Shown here: in pieces, positions 42,688-50,961 of the stretch
How the letters are laid out: the number at the start of each line of letters is the position of its first letter
Position numbering within the stretch: position 1 is the stretch's first letter
Origin: Faecalispora anaeroviscerum
GTDB lineage: Bacteria > Bacillota > Clostridia > Oscillospirales > Acutalibacteraceae
Length of the DNA: 64,000 nucleotides
Reading direction: 5' to 3'
Assembly: GCF_947568225.1 (NCBI RefSeq)
Contig: NZ_CANOOQ010000001.1
Location: 620,001 to 684,000, forward strand
Program-made: the position numbers and the translations under genes
Notes under the pieces: model-generated
The model's database searches: none
The model's input: only the letters and a program-made list of their open reading frames with translations
Told to the model about the DNA's origin: nothing

Positions 42688-43050
42688 ATGGGAAAGAAAA
42701 TTATGCTGGTGGATGATGCTGCGTTTATGCGTATGATGATTAAAGACACCTTGCAAAAGAATGGCTACACCGAGATCATAGAGGCCGGCAACGGCGAGCA
42801 AGCTGTCGCTGCTTACACAGCGGAGAATCCGGATCTGGTTCTGATGGATATCACTATGCCAGTGATGGACGGACTGGAGGCACTCCGCCGTATTCGCGAA
42901 ATGGACAGCAGCGCCAAGGTAGTTATGTGTTCGGCTATGGGACAGGAGACTATGGTGGTCGACGCACTCAAGCTTGGCGCAAAGGATTTTATTGTAAAAC
43001 CCTTTAAGCCGGACCGCATCATGAAGACTGTTAACAGCATTTTAGGCTGA
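42688..43050 (+). CDS. cheY: Chemotaxis response regulator CheY
   Basis: A single-domain receiver of 120 residues that binds the switch when phosphorylated. The acid pocket is Asp 9 and Asp 10, the phospho-acceptor Asp 54, Ser 82 takes the switch position and Lys 104-Pro 105 is in place. AGGAGG precedes the ATG. It sits directly after fliY, its phosphatase, as in Bacillus. Confidence 0.95.
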   Translation: MGKKIMLVDDAAFMRMMIKDTLQKNGYTEIIEAGNGEQAVAAYTAENPDLVLMDITMPVMDGLEALRRIREMDSSAKVVMCSAMGQETMVVDALKLGAKDFIVKPFKPDRIMKTVNSILG

Positions 43051-43075
43051 TTGAGCCTTCAGAGGGGAAGAGCGC

Positions 43076-43495
43076 ATGGGTGACGACTTTTTTTCTTTGC
43101 TGTTCTCTCTGTTTGGCATAGCGATCATTTTGTTTGGCTGCTATGCGTTCAGCAAGTACGCCGCAAAGAAGATCAATACATTTTCTAATTCGCAGAATAT
43201 TAAAATTCTGGAAAAGGTTCCTCTGTCGCAGGACAAGGGCCTGGCTCTGGCACAGATCGGCGGTAAGTATTACTTAATCGGCTTTTCCAGCCAGAGCGTA
43301 GAGATTTTACAGGAACTTTCGGCCGATGATCTGAAACTGGGGGAAGAGAGCAGGCCGGCGGCCGGCTTTTTGAATCTGTTTCAACAGGCCACGAAAAACG
43401 GATGGAGCGTGAAATCGTTTGATGAGTACAGGGGAATTGCCGAAGCCAGAAAAACAAAGGGCAGAGGCCAAAACAGTGAAGACGAAGAGCCGTAA
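43076..43495 (+). CDS. fliO: Flagellar biosynthetic protein FliO
   Basis: A 139-residue small membrane protein that helps assemble the FliP ring of the export gate. It has one N-terminal helix (LLFSLFGIAIILFGCYAFS) and a FliO domain with IKILEKVPLSQDKGLALAQI and YYLIGFSSQSVEIL. The charged tail overlaps the start of fliP. Confidence 0.88.
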   Translation: MGDDFFSLLFSLFGIAIILFGCYAFSKYAAKKINTFSNSQNIKILEKVPLSQDKGLALAQIGGKYYLIGFSSQSVEILQELSADDLKLGEESRPAAGFLNLFQQATKNGWSVKSFDEYRGIAEARKTKGRGQNSEDEEP

Positions 43496-44216
43496 AAAAC
43501 TGTTGATAACGGCGCTGCTCTCGCTGGTGCTGATGGCTTTTCTCCCGGTTCAGGCCTCCGCTGCTGCCACCGGAATTCAGATCAACGGCAACGGGGTGGA
43601 TACGCTTGAGATGATCCAGATGTTTTTGATTCTGGCACTCGCGCCGTCCATTCTAATTATGACAACCTGCTTTACGCGGATCATCATCGTGCTGTCGTTT
43701 CTGCGCAACGCGCTGGGTTTGCAGCAGACGCCCCCAAATCAGGTGCTGATTGGAATGGCCTTGTTTTTATCGCTGTTCATCATGTCGCCGGTATTAACGC
43801 AGATTAACGAGGACGCTTATCAGCCGTACAAGCAGGAGAAAATTACGCAGGAGCAGTTCGTTCAGAAAGCCTCTGTACCGATGAAGGCTTTTATGCTCAA
43901 GCAGACGAAAAAGGATGACCTGAATCTGTTTCTCAATCTCTCTAAAACAGAGATCAAATCCGCGGAGGAAGCACCCCTTACGGTTGTGATTCCCGCGTTT
44001 ATGACCAGCGAGCTGCGCCGGGCCTTTTTGATCGGCTTTCTGATTTTTATCCCGTTTCTGATCATCGACATGGTGGTTTCTAGCACATTGATGTCCATGG
44101 GTATGATCATGCTGCCGCCAGCCATCATTTCTCTGCCGTTTAAGCTGCTGTTATTTGTGCTGGTGGACGGCTGGGGTCTGCTGTTTAAGACTTTGGTTAC
44201 CAGCTTTAACATGTAG
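43476..44216 (+). CDS. fliP: Flagellar export gate protein FliP
   Basis: A core of the export gate, 246 residues with a cleavable signal peptide (LLITALLSLVLMAFLPVQASA) and four helices. Signature strings are CFTRIIIVLSFLRNALGLQQ, PNQVLIGMALFLSLFIM and PFLIIDMVVSSTLMSMGMI. I chose GTG 43476, with AGAGG 8 bases ahead and overlapping fliO by 20 bases. The longer frame from 43419 would put 19 charged residues before the signal peptide. Confidence 0.95.
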   Translation: MKTKSRKKLLITALLSLVLMAFLPVQASAAATGIQINGNGVDTLEMIQMFLILALAPSILIMTTCFTRIIIVLSFLRNALGLQQTPPNQVLIGMALFLSLFIMSPVLTQINEDAYQPYKQEKITQEQFVQKASVPMKAFMLKQTKKDDLNLFLNLSKTEIKSAEEAPLTVVIPAFMTSELRRAFLIGFLIFIPFLIIDMVVSSTLMSMGMIMLPPAIISLPFKLLLFVLVDGWGLLFKTLVTSFNM

Positions 44217-44252
44217 CGCACGTGCCACACTATTCGGAAGGATATATATTTC

Positions 44253-44519
44253 ATGACGACATCTGAGATTATCGGTGTATTTCAGGCGGCGATTTTCGCC
44301 ACAATGAAGCTCGCGATGCCAATTCTGGTTTCCAGCGTGCTGATCGGCCTGGTGATAGCGGTGCTTCAGGCGGCCACACAGATTCACGAACAGACACTCT
44401 CGTTTGTTCCGAAGCTTTTGATCATTGCCGTGGTGCTGATTTTGCTGGGGCCGTGGATGATGGAGGTCATGAGCGATTTTGTTACTTACATTTTCAGCTT
44501 GATCGCAAACCTCAGCTGA
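44253..44519 (+). CDS. fliQ: Flagellar export gate protein FliQ
   Basis: An 88-residue two-helix gate subunit (MKLAMPILVSSVLIGLVIAV, then AATQIHEQTLSFVPKLL), with family-standard length and sequence. It lies between fliP and fliR. Confidence 0.94.
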   Translation: MTTSEIIGVFQAAIFATMKLAMPILVSSVLIGLVIAVLQAATQIHEQTLSFVPKLLIIAVVLILLGPWMMEVMSDFVTYIFSLIANLS

Positions 44520-44542
44520 GGATGGGGCGGAAAGGGTTCGGA

Positions 44543-45319
44543 ATGTTAGATCTTGTTACTCTCAATTACAACGTAACTCTTTTGCTCCTAATTTTTATGC
44601 GCATGTCGGGTTGTGTGGTATTCAGCCCGATTTTCGGTCGAACCAGCATCCCGGTGATTATTCGGGTGGGCCTTACGCTCATGCTGTCGCTGTTTTCTTA
44701 CCAGTTGGTTCCGGTGCGTACCGTGGTGCTTTCGAGCTTTCTCATCTTCTTTGTCACCATGCTGCGTGAGCTGCTGCTGGGCTTTTTAATCGGTTTTATC
44801 ATTCAGCTGTTTTTATCGGTGATTCTGATCAGCGGTGAAAATATGGATATGCAGATCGGTATTTCCATGTCTAAGATTTACGATCCGCAAAGCAATGTTT
44901 CCATGCCGATTTCTGGCTCCTTTATCAACGCGATGTTCTTTCTTCTCTTTTTTTCCACCGGTGCGCACCTGACCTTGATTCAGGTGTTCGTACAGCTCTG
45001 TGTGGTGGTTCCGTACGGAGAGCTTGCCATTGATCCGCAGATTTTTTCCCATCTGGTGGAGTTGTTCCGCCTGATTCTAATTTATGCGATAAAAATGTCG
45101 CTGCCGATCATGGCGTCGCAGTTGATTACGGAATTTGCGGTTGGCCTGGTTACGAAGGCCGTGCCTCGGCTGAATATTTTTATGATAAACATACAGATTA
45201 AAATGCTTTTAGGTTTTGGGCTTCTCTTTCTGATGGCCGGGCCTTTGGCGTCCTTCCTTGAAAGGATGATCGATCTGATGTTTGATCAGATTGGCGGAGT
45301 CTACCGAATGTTGATGTAG
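44543..45319 (+). CDS. fliR: Flagellar export gate protein FliR
   Basis: The third gate-pore subunit, 258 residues and about six helices. Signature parts are LLIFMRMSGCVVFSPIFG, RELLLGFLIGFIIQLFL and MPISGSFINAMFFLLFF. I chose ATG 44543 behind AAAGGG; the longer frame starts inside fliQ and has no ribosome site. Confidence 0.94.
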   Translation: MLDLVTLNYNVTLLLLIFMRMSGCVVFSPIFGRTSIPVIIRVGLTLMLSLFSYQLVPVRTVVLSSFLIFFVTMLRELLLGFLIGFIIQLFLSVILISGENMDMQIGISMSKIYDPQSNVSMPISGSFINAMFFLLFFSTGAHLTLIQVFVQLCVVVPYGELAIDPQIFSHLVELFRLILIYAIKMSLPIMASQLITEFAVGLVTKAVPRLNIFMINIQIKMLLGFGLLFLMAGPLASFLERMIDLMFDQIGGVYRMLM

Positions 45320-45364
45320 CGCAGCGCCATTCCCGCTGATCCTGCAAGTGATGTAAAAGGGGGG

Positions 45365-46450
45365 ATGACAGTGCCGGATAGCAGTAAAACCGAAAAAGCT
45401 ACTCCGAAAAAGCGGCAGGACGAACAAAAAAAAGGTAACATTTTTCAAAGCACAGACATTGTCAGCGCTCTGAGCCTGCTGGTCATTTTTATGATCCTGC
45501 GTGCGACCCTGCCGCATACATACGAGTTTATGCAGCAGTTTCTGACCCGCTATTTTTCCTATATCTCTTCCATGGATACCATGACGCAGGCGGGAGTAAT
45601 CGATATTGCCAAAGACTGCATTCAGGCTATTTTTTCTTTGGCGGGCCCGATGATGCTCGCTTCCATTGCGGCGGCGATTGTCGGTACCGGCGTACAGACC
45701 AGGTTGAGATTTTCCAGAGAAAAAATTAAATTTAAATTTTCTAATATTAGCCCATTGCAGGGCTTGAAACGCATTTTTTCTCTACGTTCCATTGTGGAGC
45801 TGATCAAATCTATTGTAAAAATATCTGTCATGCTCTACTTGTTGTATACCTCTCTTTTAAGCATTTCCAATGATTTCACGAAGCTGATGTATGCGGATGT
45901 GTATCAGGGAGTTCTGTTTATTCTGAGCAACATCATGAGCATTGTGTTAAAGCTTTCCGTTGCGTTTATCGCAATCTCCGCGCTGGATTACCTGTACCAG
46001 TGGTGGGAGTACGAGCGTAATATCCGCATGTCGAAACAGGATTTAAAAGAAGAATACAAGCAGATGGAGGGTGACCCATACGTCAAGAGCCAGCAGCGTG
46101 AGCGCCGCAGAAAAATGTCGATGCAGCGCATGATGCAGCAGGTTCCCACGGCGGATGTGATTGTCAGAAATCCAACGCATTTTGCCGTTGCTCTTCGTTA
46201 TGACATAAAGAAAGACGCCGCCCCGATGGTGGTGGCAAAGGGGCAGGACTACTCGGCGCTGCGCATTATCGAGATTGCCGAAAAGCACCATATCCCCATG
46301 ACGGAAAATAAGCCCCTGGCTCAGGCACTGTACCGCGAGGTAGAAGTGAACCGGCCCATCCCGGCAGAATATTATGTGATTCTGGCAGAAATTATGGCTT
46401 GGGTGTATTCCATGAAAAGAGGTTCAGCAGAGATTGAAGGTTCTAAATAA
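45365..46450 (+). CDS. flhB: Flagellar export switch protein FlhB
   Basis: FlhB sets substrate specificity of export and cleaves itself within NPTH, seen at residues 269-272. The 361 residues start with a basic segment (SSKTEKATPKKRQDEQKKG), then four helices and the cytoplasmic autoprotease domain. Its end overlaps the flhA start by 17 bases. Confidence 0.95.
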   Translation: MTVPDSSKTEKATPKKRQDEQKKGNIFQSTDIVSALSLLVIFMILRATLPHTYEFMQQFLTRYFSYISSMDTMTQAGVIDIAKDCIQAIFSLAGPMMLASIAAAIVGTGVQTRLRFSREKIKFKFSNISPLQGLKRIFSLRSIVELIKSIVKISVMLYLLYTSLLSISNDFTKLMYADVYQGVLFILSNIMSIVLKLSVAFIAISALDYLYQWWEYERNIRMSKQDLKEEYKQMEGDPYVKSQQRERRRKMSMQRMMQQVPTADVIVRNPTHFAVALRYDIKKDAAPMVVAKGQDYSALRIIEIAEKHHIPMTENKPLAQALYREVEVNRPIPAEYYVILAEIMAWVYSMKRGSAEIEGSK

Positions 46451-48512
46451 CGTTGTAGCAATTTTTGTTATCATTATTATCTCTTTTATCATCATACCTC
46501 TTCCCACATTCTTTTTGGACATGATGTTCATTCTGAACATTACATTGTCAATTCTGATCATGCTGATGACCATGTACGTGAAAAACTCACTGCAGTTTTC
46601 AGTTTTTCCGTCCATGCTTTTGATTACGACACTGTTCCGGCTTTCACTGAATATTTCTTCCACACGTTTAATTCTGACAAAGTCCGGCCATGCCGGGCAG
46701 GTGATTTCAACGTTTGGTACCTTTGTTTTGGCTGGTAACGTTGTCGTCGGTTTTATCATTTTTCTGATTATCGTTTTGGTCAATTTTCTGGTTATTACGA
46801 AGGGCGCGGAACGCGTTTCCGAGGTTTCCGCCCGATTCAAATTGGACGCAATGCCCGGTAAGCAGATGGCAATTGATGCGGATCTTAGCTCTGGCTTAAT
46901 CTCAGAGTCAGTTGCCCTGACCCGCCGAAACGACATTCAGCGCGAGGCGGAGTTCTACGGTGCCATGGACGGTGCCACCAAGTTTGTCAAGGGTGATGCA
47001 ATCGCATCCATTGTCATTACGTTTATCAACTTCCTCGGCGGCACCGTTATTGGCATGGTGCAGGGGGGACAGGATTTTGGCACGGTGCTGACGACCTACA
47101 CGATAGCCACCGTTGGTGAGGGTCTTGTTTCTCAGCTACCCGCACTTTTGATTTCCACCGCAACCGGCATGATCGTTACCCGCGCGGCGTCCGATTCCAG
47201 CCTGAGCATGGATGTGACCCGTCAATTTTCCGCGCAGCCTTTGGTGATGATGATCGCCGGGGCCGCGATCTCCTTTCTCTGCCTCATTCCCGGTATGCCA
47301 AAGATTCAGATTCTGCTGATCTCCGGCACCATGGTCGGCCTTGGAATTATGCTTCGCAGGCGGGCCCGGCAGTCGGAAGAGGAGACTGAGCTGGCCGCAG
47401 TGGGCACCGGGCCTGGAGCAGCCGGCGGTGGGCCCGAAATGGAAGATGAAACCGCTTATTACAAGAATATTGATAACATATATGGTTTGCTGCAAATTGA
47501 CCTGATTGAGATGGAGTTTGGGTACAGCATTATCCCATTGGTGGACGAAGGCAGCGGTAGCAGCTTTATTGACCGTTTGGTCACGTTCCGCAAACAGTTT
47601 GCCATTGAGATGGGTATGGTGATTCCGGCCGTTCGCCTGCGGGATAACGGGATGCTCAACCCCAATCAGTATGTGATTAAGGTCAAGGGGGAAATTGTCA
47701 GCGAGGGAGAGGTCCTGATCGACTATTACTTAGCACTGGACCCCGGCAATCTGACCGGGACAATCGACGGCATCGAAACTATCGAGCCTGCCTATGGAAT
47801 CCCCAGCAAGTGGATTACAACAGATAAAAAGGAAATGGCTGAAATCTATGGTTACACCGTTATTGATCCCCTTTCCGTTGTTGTTACCCATCTCTCGGAA
47901 ACGATCCGCAAGCACGCCTATGAGGTTCTCACCCGTCAGGATGTCATTCAGCTGCTGGAATCCGCAAAGCGGGCCGATTCTGCCCTGGTGGACGACGTAG
48001 TACCGAATCTGGTTTCTTACAGTCGTTTGCAGAAAGTGATGTGCGCTCTGCTCAAAGAGGGCGTGCCGATCCGAGACATGGAAACGATCCTCAGCACACT
48101 TTCTGATTATGCCGCTACGGTGCGCGAAACGGAGGTTCTGACCGAATATGTGCGTCAGGCACTGAAGAGAACCATCACCCGCAAATGGTCCGACGGCGGT
48201 CAGATTCGCGTTATTACCTTGGATAGCGAGGTGGAGCGCGTGATTGCGAACTCCATCACCCGCAACGATCAGGGCTCGTACCTGTCAATGGACCCTCAGA
48301 CGACACAGACAATTATTACAAAGCTGCTTGACAACATCAAGAAGGTAAAGGCCGTCATCAATGTACCGATCATCCTGACCTCGCCGGTTGTTCGTATTTA
48401 TTTTAGCAAGCTGCTGGAGCAGTTTTACCCCGGCGCGGTGGTGCTTTCTTTCAGTGAACTGAATTCCGACGTGCAGATACAGGCCGTGGCGAACATTACG
48501 CTAGAACCATAA
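46434..48512 (+). CDS. flhA: Flagellar export gate protein FlhA
   Basis: The large gate subunit that binds chaperones and couples proton flow, 692 residues. It has eight N-terminal helices, the FHIPEP-family signature RFKLDAMPGKQMAIDADLSS near residues 135-155 and a soluble C-terminal domain from about 350 (TLSDYAATVRETEVLTEYV). The start is TTG 46434, within flhB, with GAGG 11 bases ahead. In Bacillus flhF and flhG follow; here sigD does. Confidence 0.95.
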   Translation: MKVLNNVVAIFVIIIISFIIIPLPTFFLDMMFILNITLSILIMLMTMYVKNSLQFSVFPSMLLITTLFRLSLNISSTRLILTKSGHAGQVISTFGTFVLAGNVVVGFIIFLIIVLVNFLVITKGAERVSEVSARFKLDAMPGKQMAIDADLSSGLISESVALTRRNDIQREAEFYGAMDGATKFVKGDAIASIVITFINFLGGTVIGMVQGGQDFGTVLTTYTIATVGEGLVSQLPALLISTATGMIVTRAASDSSLSMDVTRQFSAQPLVMMIAGAAISFLCLIPGMPKIQILLISGTMVGLGIMLRRRARQSEEETELAAVGTGPGAAGGGPEMEDETAYYKNIDNIYGLLQIDLIEMEFGYSIIPLVDEGSGSSFIDRLVTFRKQFAIEMGMVIPAVRLRDNGMLNPNQYVIKVKGEIVSEGEVLIDYYLALDPGNLTGTIDGIETIEPAYGIPSKWITTDKKEMAEIYGYTVIDPLSVVVTHLSETIRKHAYEVLTRQDVIQLLESAKRADSALVDDVVPNLVSYSRLQKVMCALLKEGVPIRDMETILSTLSDYAATVRETEVLTEYVRQALKRTITRKWSDGGQIRVITLDSEVERVIANSITRNDQGSYLSMDPQTTQTIITKLLDNIKKVKAVINVPIILTSPVVRIYFSKLLEQFYPGAVVLSFSELNSDVQIQAVANITLEP

Positions 48513-48564
48513 ACCAGTGGTTCGTCCCGGTGCCGATACCCGATCAAGGAGGTGAAATAGCTGG

Positions 48565-49335
48565 ATGGAACGTGTCATCAGTAAACAAAAAACGATAGAA
48601 GACCTGTGGGAGGAATACTTTCAGAATAAAGAAGAAGATGTTCGCAATATGCTCGTAATCCACTATGGGTACATCGTCAAGTGTATCGCCCTGAAGACCG
48701 TAGGGGCTTACCAGCATTTCACTTATATGGATGATCTGGTCAATGAGGGCCTGATCGCCCTGTTGGACGCAGTGGAAAAATTTGATCCGGATAAGAGAGT
48801 CAAATTCGAAACGTATGCTTCTATTAAGGTGCGCGGTGCCATGATCGATTACATACGCAAGCAGGATTGCTTTCCGCGGCGCCTGAAACGGATCGCCAAA
48901 AATATCAGCGATGCGGAAAATGCGCTCAGCTATGAGCTGGGGCGTTATCCAACAGAAAACGAAATGGCAGAGCACCTAAGCGTTTCTGTTGGGGAGTACC
49001 AGAAAATGCAGGCGGAAACCTGTGCGCTCTCCATGCTTTCTTTTGAGGAGATGATCTACGAAAAGGGCGTGGAGGATGTACGATTCAGCGTGTCCGGCGA
49101 CTCCATTCAGGGGCCCGAGCAGGTTGTGGCCGAAAAGGAGTTGCAGGTTGTTCTGGCGGAATACATCGATAAGCTGAATGAGAAAGAAAAAATGGTCATT
49201 TCACTTTATTATAAGGAACAAATGAAGATCAAAGAAATCTCGGCGGTGATGGGGATCAGCGATTCCCGCGTGTCGCAGATTCACTCAAACGGATTAAAAA
49301 AGCTTAAGCGCTTTTTGACGGAATACAATTCGTAA
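48565..49335 (+). CDS. sigD: Flagellar sigma factor SigD/FliA (sigma-28)
   Basis: This sigma factor directs transcription of flgM-csrA and hag, whose promoters at 29061 and 24264 match its consensus. The 256 residues have region 2 (MDDLVNEGLIALLDAVEKFD, then FETYASIKVRGAMIDYIRK), region 3 (PTENEMAEHLSVSVGEYQKM) and region 4 (KIKEISAVMGISDSRVSQIH). AAGGAGGTG precedes the ATG. Its position late in the sigma-A operon ties SigD to basal-body gene expression. Confidence 0.94.
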   Translation: MERVISKQKTIEDLWEEYFQNKEEDVRNMLVIHYGYIVKCIALKTVGAYQHFTYMDDLVNEGLIALLDAVEKFDPDKRVKFETYASIKVRGAMIDYIRKQDCFPRRLKRIAKNISDAENALSYELGRYPTENEMAEHLSVSVGEYQKMQAETCALSMLSFEEMIYEKGVEDVRFSVSGDSIQGPEQVVAEKELQVVLAEYIDKLNEKEKMVISLYYKEQMKIKEISAVMGISDSRVSQIHSNGLKKLKRFLTEYNS

Positions 49336-49349
49336 AGGAGACGATTCCT

Positions 49350-50090
49350 ATGGTGAGAGGGTTTTACACACTGGGTTCCGGAATGCTGACCCAGTCCAGA
49401 AAGCTGACGGCAGTCAGTAATAATTTGTCCAATGTGGAGACGGCCGGGTACAAAAGGAACGTAGTGACTTCATCCACCTTCGGAAACATGGTGATTCACC
49501 GTCTGAATAATCAGGGCAATGTGCCGATCGGTGAAATGAGCATGATGACCGCGGCAGACAAGACGAGCGTGATTCATTCCGAGGGGAGCCTGAAGGAAAC
49601 CGGCCGCACACTGGATTTCGCTATTGAGGGCGAGGGCTTTTTTGCAATTCAAAAGGACAACGGATTGGTATATACCCGTAACGGCAGCTTCAATGTGGAT
49701 GAGCAGGGCTACCTGGTCAGCAAAGACCTTGGCGGTCGCGTGATGGGTCAAAACGGCCCGATCCGTGTGGGAACAGACCAGTTTAACGCTGACGCGCAGG
49801 GGAATATCTCTGTAGGGGGCACTCAGGTTGGGTCTTTGGCCGTTTATCAGTTTGCGGATTACAATAGCCTGAAATCTGCTGGGCAGGCATCCTTTACCGC
49901 GGCTGGAGGGGCACAGCAAATGCAGAATCCCCAACTGAAATGGAAATATGTTGAGGGCTCGAATGTAGATGCCGCTCAGGAAATGACCGATGCCATCTCG
50001 ATTCAAAGAGGACTCCAGACCTGCTCACAGGCGCTAAAAATGTACGATCAGATTCTGTCCCGCGCTGTGACAGAAATCGGTAAAATATAA
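49350..50090 (+). CDS. Flagellar rod protein, FlgF/FlgG family (first copy, FlhO-like)
   Basis: A 246-residue rod protein with MVRGFYTLGSGMLTQSRKLT and SNNLSNVETAGYKRN at the front, LDFAIEGEGFFAIQKDNGLV YTRNGSF-type middle and IQRGLQTCSQALKMYDQILS at the end. It is paired with a second family member downstream, like flhO-flhP after sigD-region genes in Bacillus. Which of the two is FlgF and which FlgG cannot be settled by eye. Confidence 0.88.
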   Translation: MVRGFYTLGSGMLTQSRKLTAVSNNLSNVETAGYKRNVVTSSTFGNMVIHRLNNQGNVPIGEMSMMTAADKTSVIHSEGSLKETGRTLDFAIEGEGFFAIQKDNGLVYTRNGSFNVDEQGYLVSKDLGGRVMGQNGPIRVGTDQFNADAQGNISVGGTQVGSLAVYQFADYNSLKSAGQASFTAAGGAQQMQNPQLKWKYVEGSNVDAAQEMTDAISIQRGLQTCSQALKMYDQILSRAVTEIGKI

Positions 50091-50161
50091 AGCGCAATTT
50101 GTTGAAGCAATCGCTTTTGAAGCCTGTTACTGAACAGGCTGATTCAGAAAAGGGGAGAGCC

Positions 50162-50866
50162 ATGATTAATGCATTTTATACGGCGGCTACCGGTACCATT
50201 CAGCTGCAAAAAGGGATGGACGTAACGGCCAACAATATCGCGAACGTTTCCACCACCGGCTTTCAGGCGCAGAAGGGTGCCTTTGCCGATTTGGTGTATA
50301 CGAATATCCATGCGGCCGAAGATACAGATTCCGATCTTGTCTCCGGTCACGGAACAAAGCTCGCAAAGACTGATACCCTCTTTGCCGCCAGTGCGCTGAA
50401 CAATACCTCGCGTTCACTCGACTATGCCCTCCCGGAAGCATACCAGTTTTTTGCGATTCGTTCCGGGGATACGGTACAATATACGCGCAACGGTAATTTT
50501 CATCTTTCCATGCAGGGCGGTACCAATTATCTGGTGTCTTCTGACGGCGGCTATGTGCTGGGAGCAAACGGTCAGCCGATTCAGGTGACAGATGAAAAAA
50601 AGGCAGCTCCGGTGGGGGTGTTTACTTTTTCTAACTGCGATGGCCTGCAGAGAGCGGCTGGAACCTATTTTGTGGAAACAGAGACTTCTGGACGGGCTCA
50701 GGTGGTACAGAACGCGGAGGTGCAGCAGGGCTACCTTGAGAATTCCTCTGTAAGCCTGCCGGACGAAATGGCAACAATACTGGAAACTCAGCGCGCTTTC
50801 CAGCTCAACTCCAAAATGGTGCAGATTTCCGATGAAATTATGCAGACTGTCAACAGTCTGAGATGA
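50162..50866 (+). CDS. Flagellar rod protein, FlgF/FlgG family (second copy, FlhP-like)
   Basis: A 234-residue distal rod protein. The N terminus is MINAFYTAATGTIQLQKGMD and NNIANVSTTGFQAQ, and the C-terminal helix EMATILETQRAFQLNSKMVQ with DEIMQTVNSLR is FlgG-like. The central region is more divergent than in the first copy (ALPEAYQFFAIRSGDTVQYT). I chose ATG 50162 with AAAGGGGAG ahead over the longer frame at 50099. Confidence 0.85.
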   Translation: MINAFYTAATGTIQLQKGMDVTANNIANVSTTGFQAQKGAFADLVYTNIHAAEDTDSDLVSGHGTKLAKTDTLFAASALNNTSRSLDYALPEAYQFFAIRSGDTVQYTRNGNFHLSMQGGTNYLVSSDGGYVLGANGQPIQVTDEKKAAPVGVFTFSNCDGLQRAAGTYFVETETSGRAQVVQNAEVQQGYLENSSVSLPDEMATILETQRAFQLNSKMVQISDEIMQTVNSLR

Positions 50867-50961
50867 TTTTATAGTCAATTCACTTTAAAGTGGTTTTAAT
50901 ATAAAAATGAATAGCATTTTAAAGTGTTATTACTATATACTGTCAGAAAAGGGTGATGATT
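50867..50961 (+). other. AT-rich gap with repeated TTTAAAGTG
   Basis: CACTTTAAAGTG (palindrome) near 50879 and ATTTTAAAGTG near 50916 repeat TTTAAAGTG 37 bases apart, before a TATATACT -10-like element near 50934. It may be an internal promoter or operator ahead of the DUF342 gene. Unconfirmed. Confidence 0.35.
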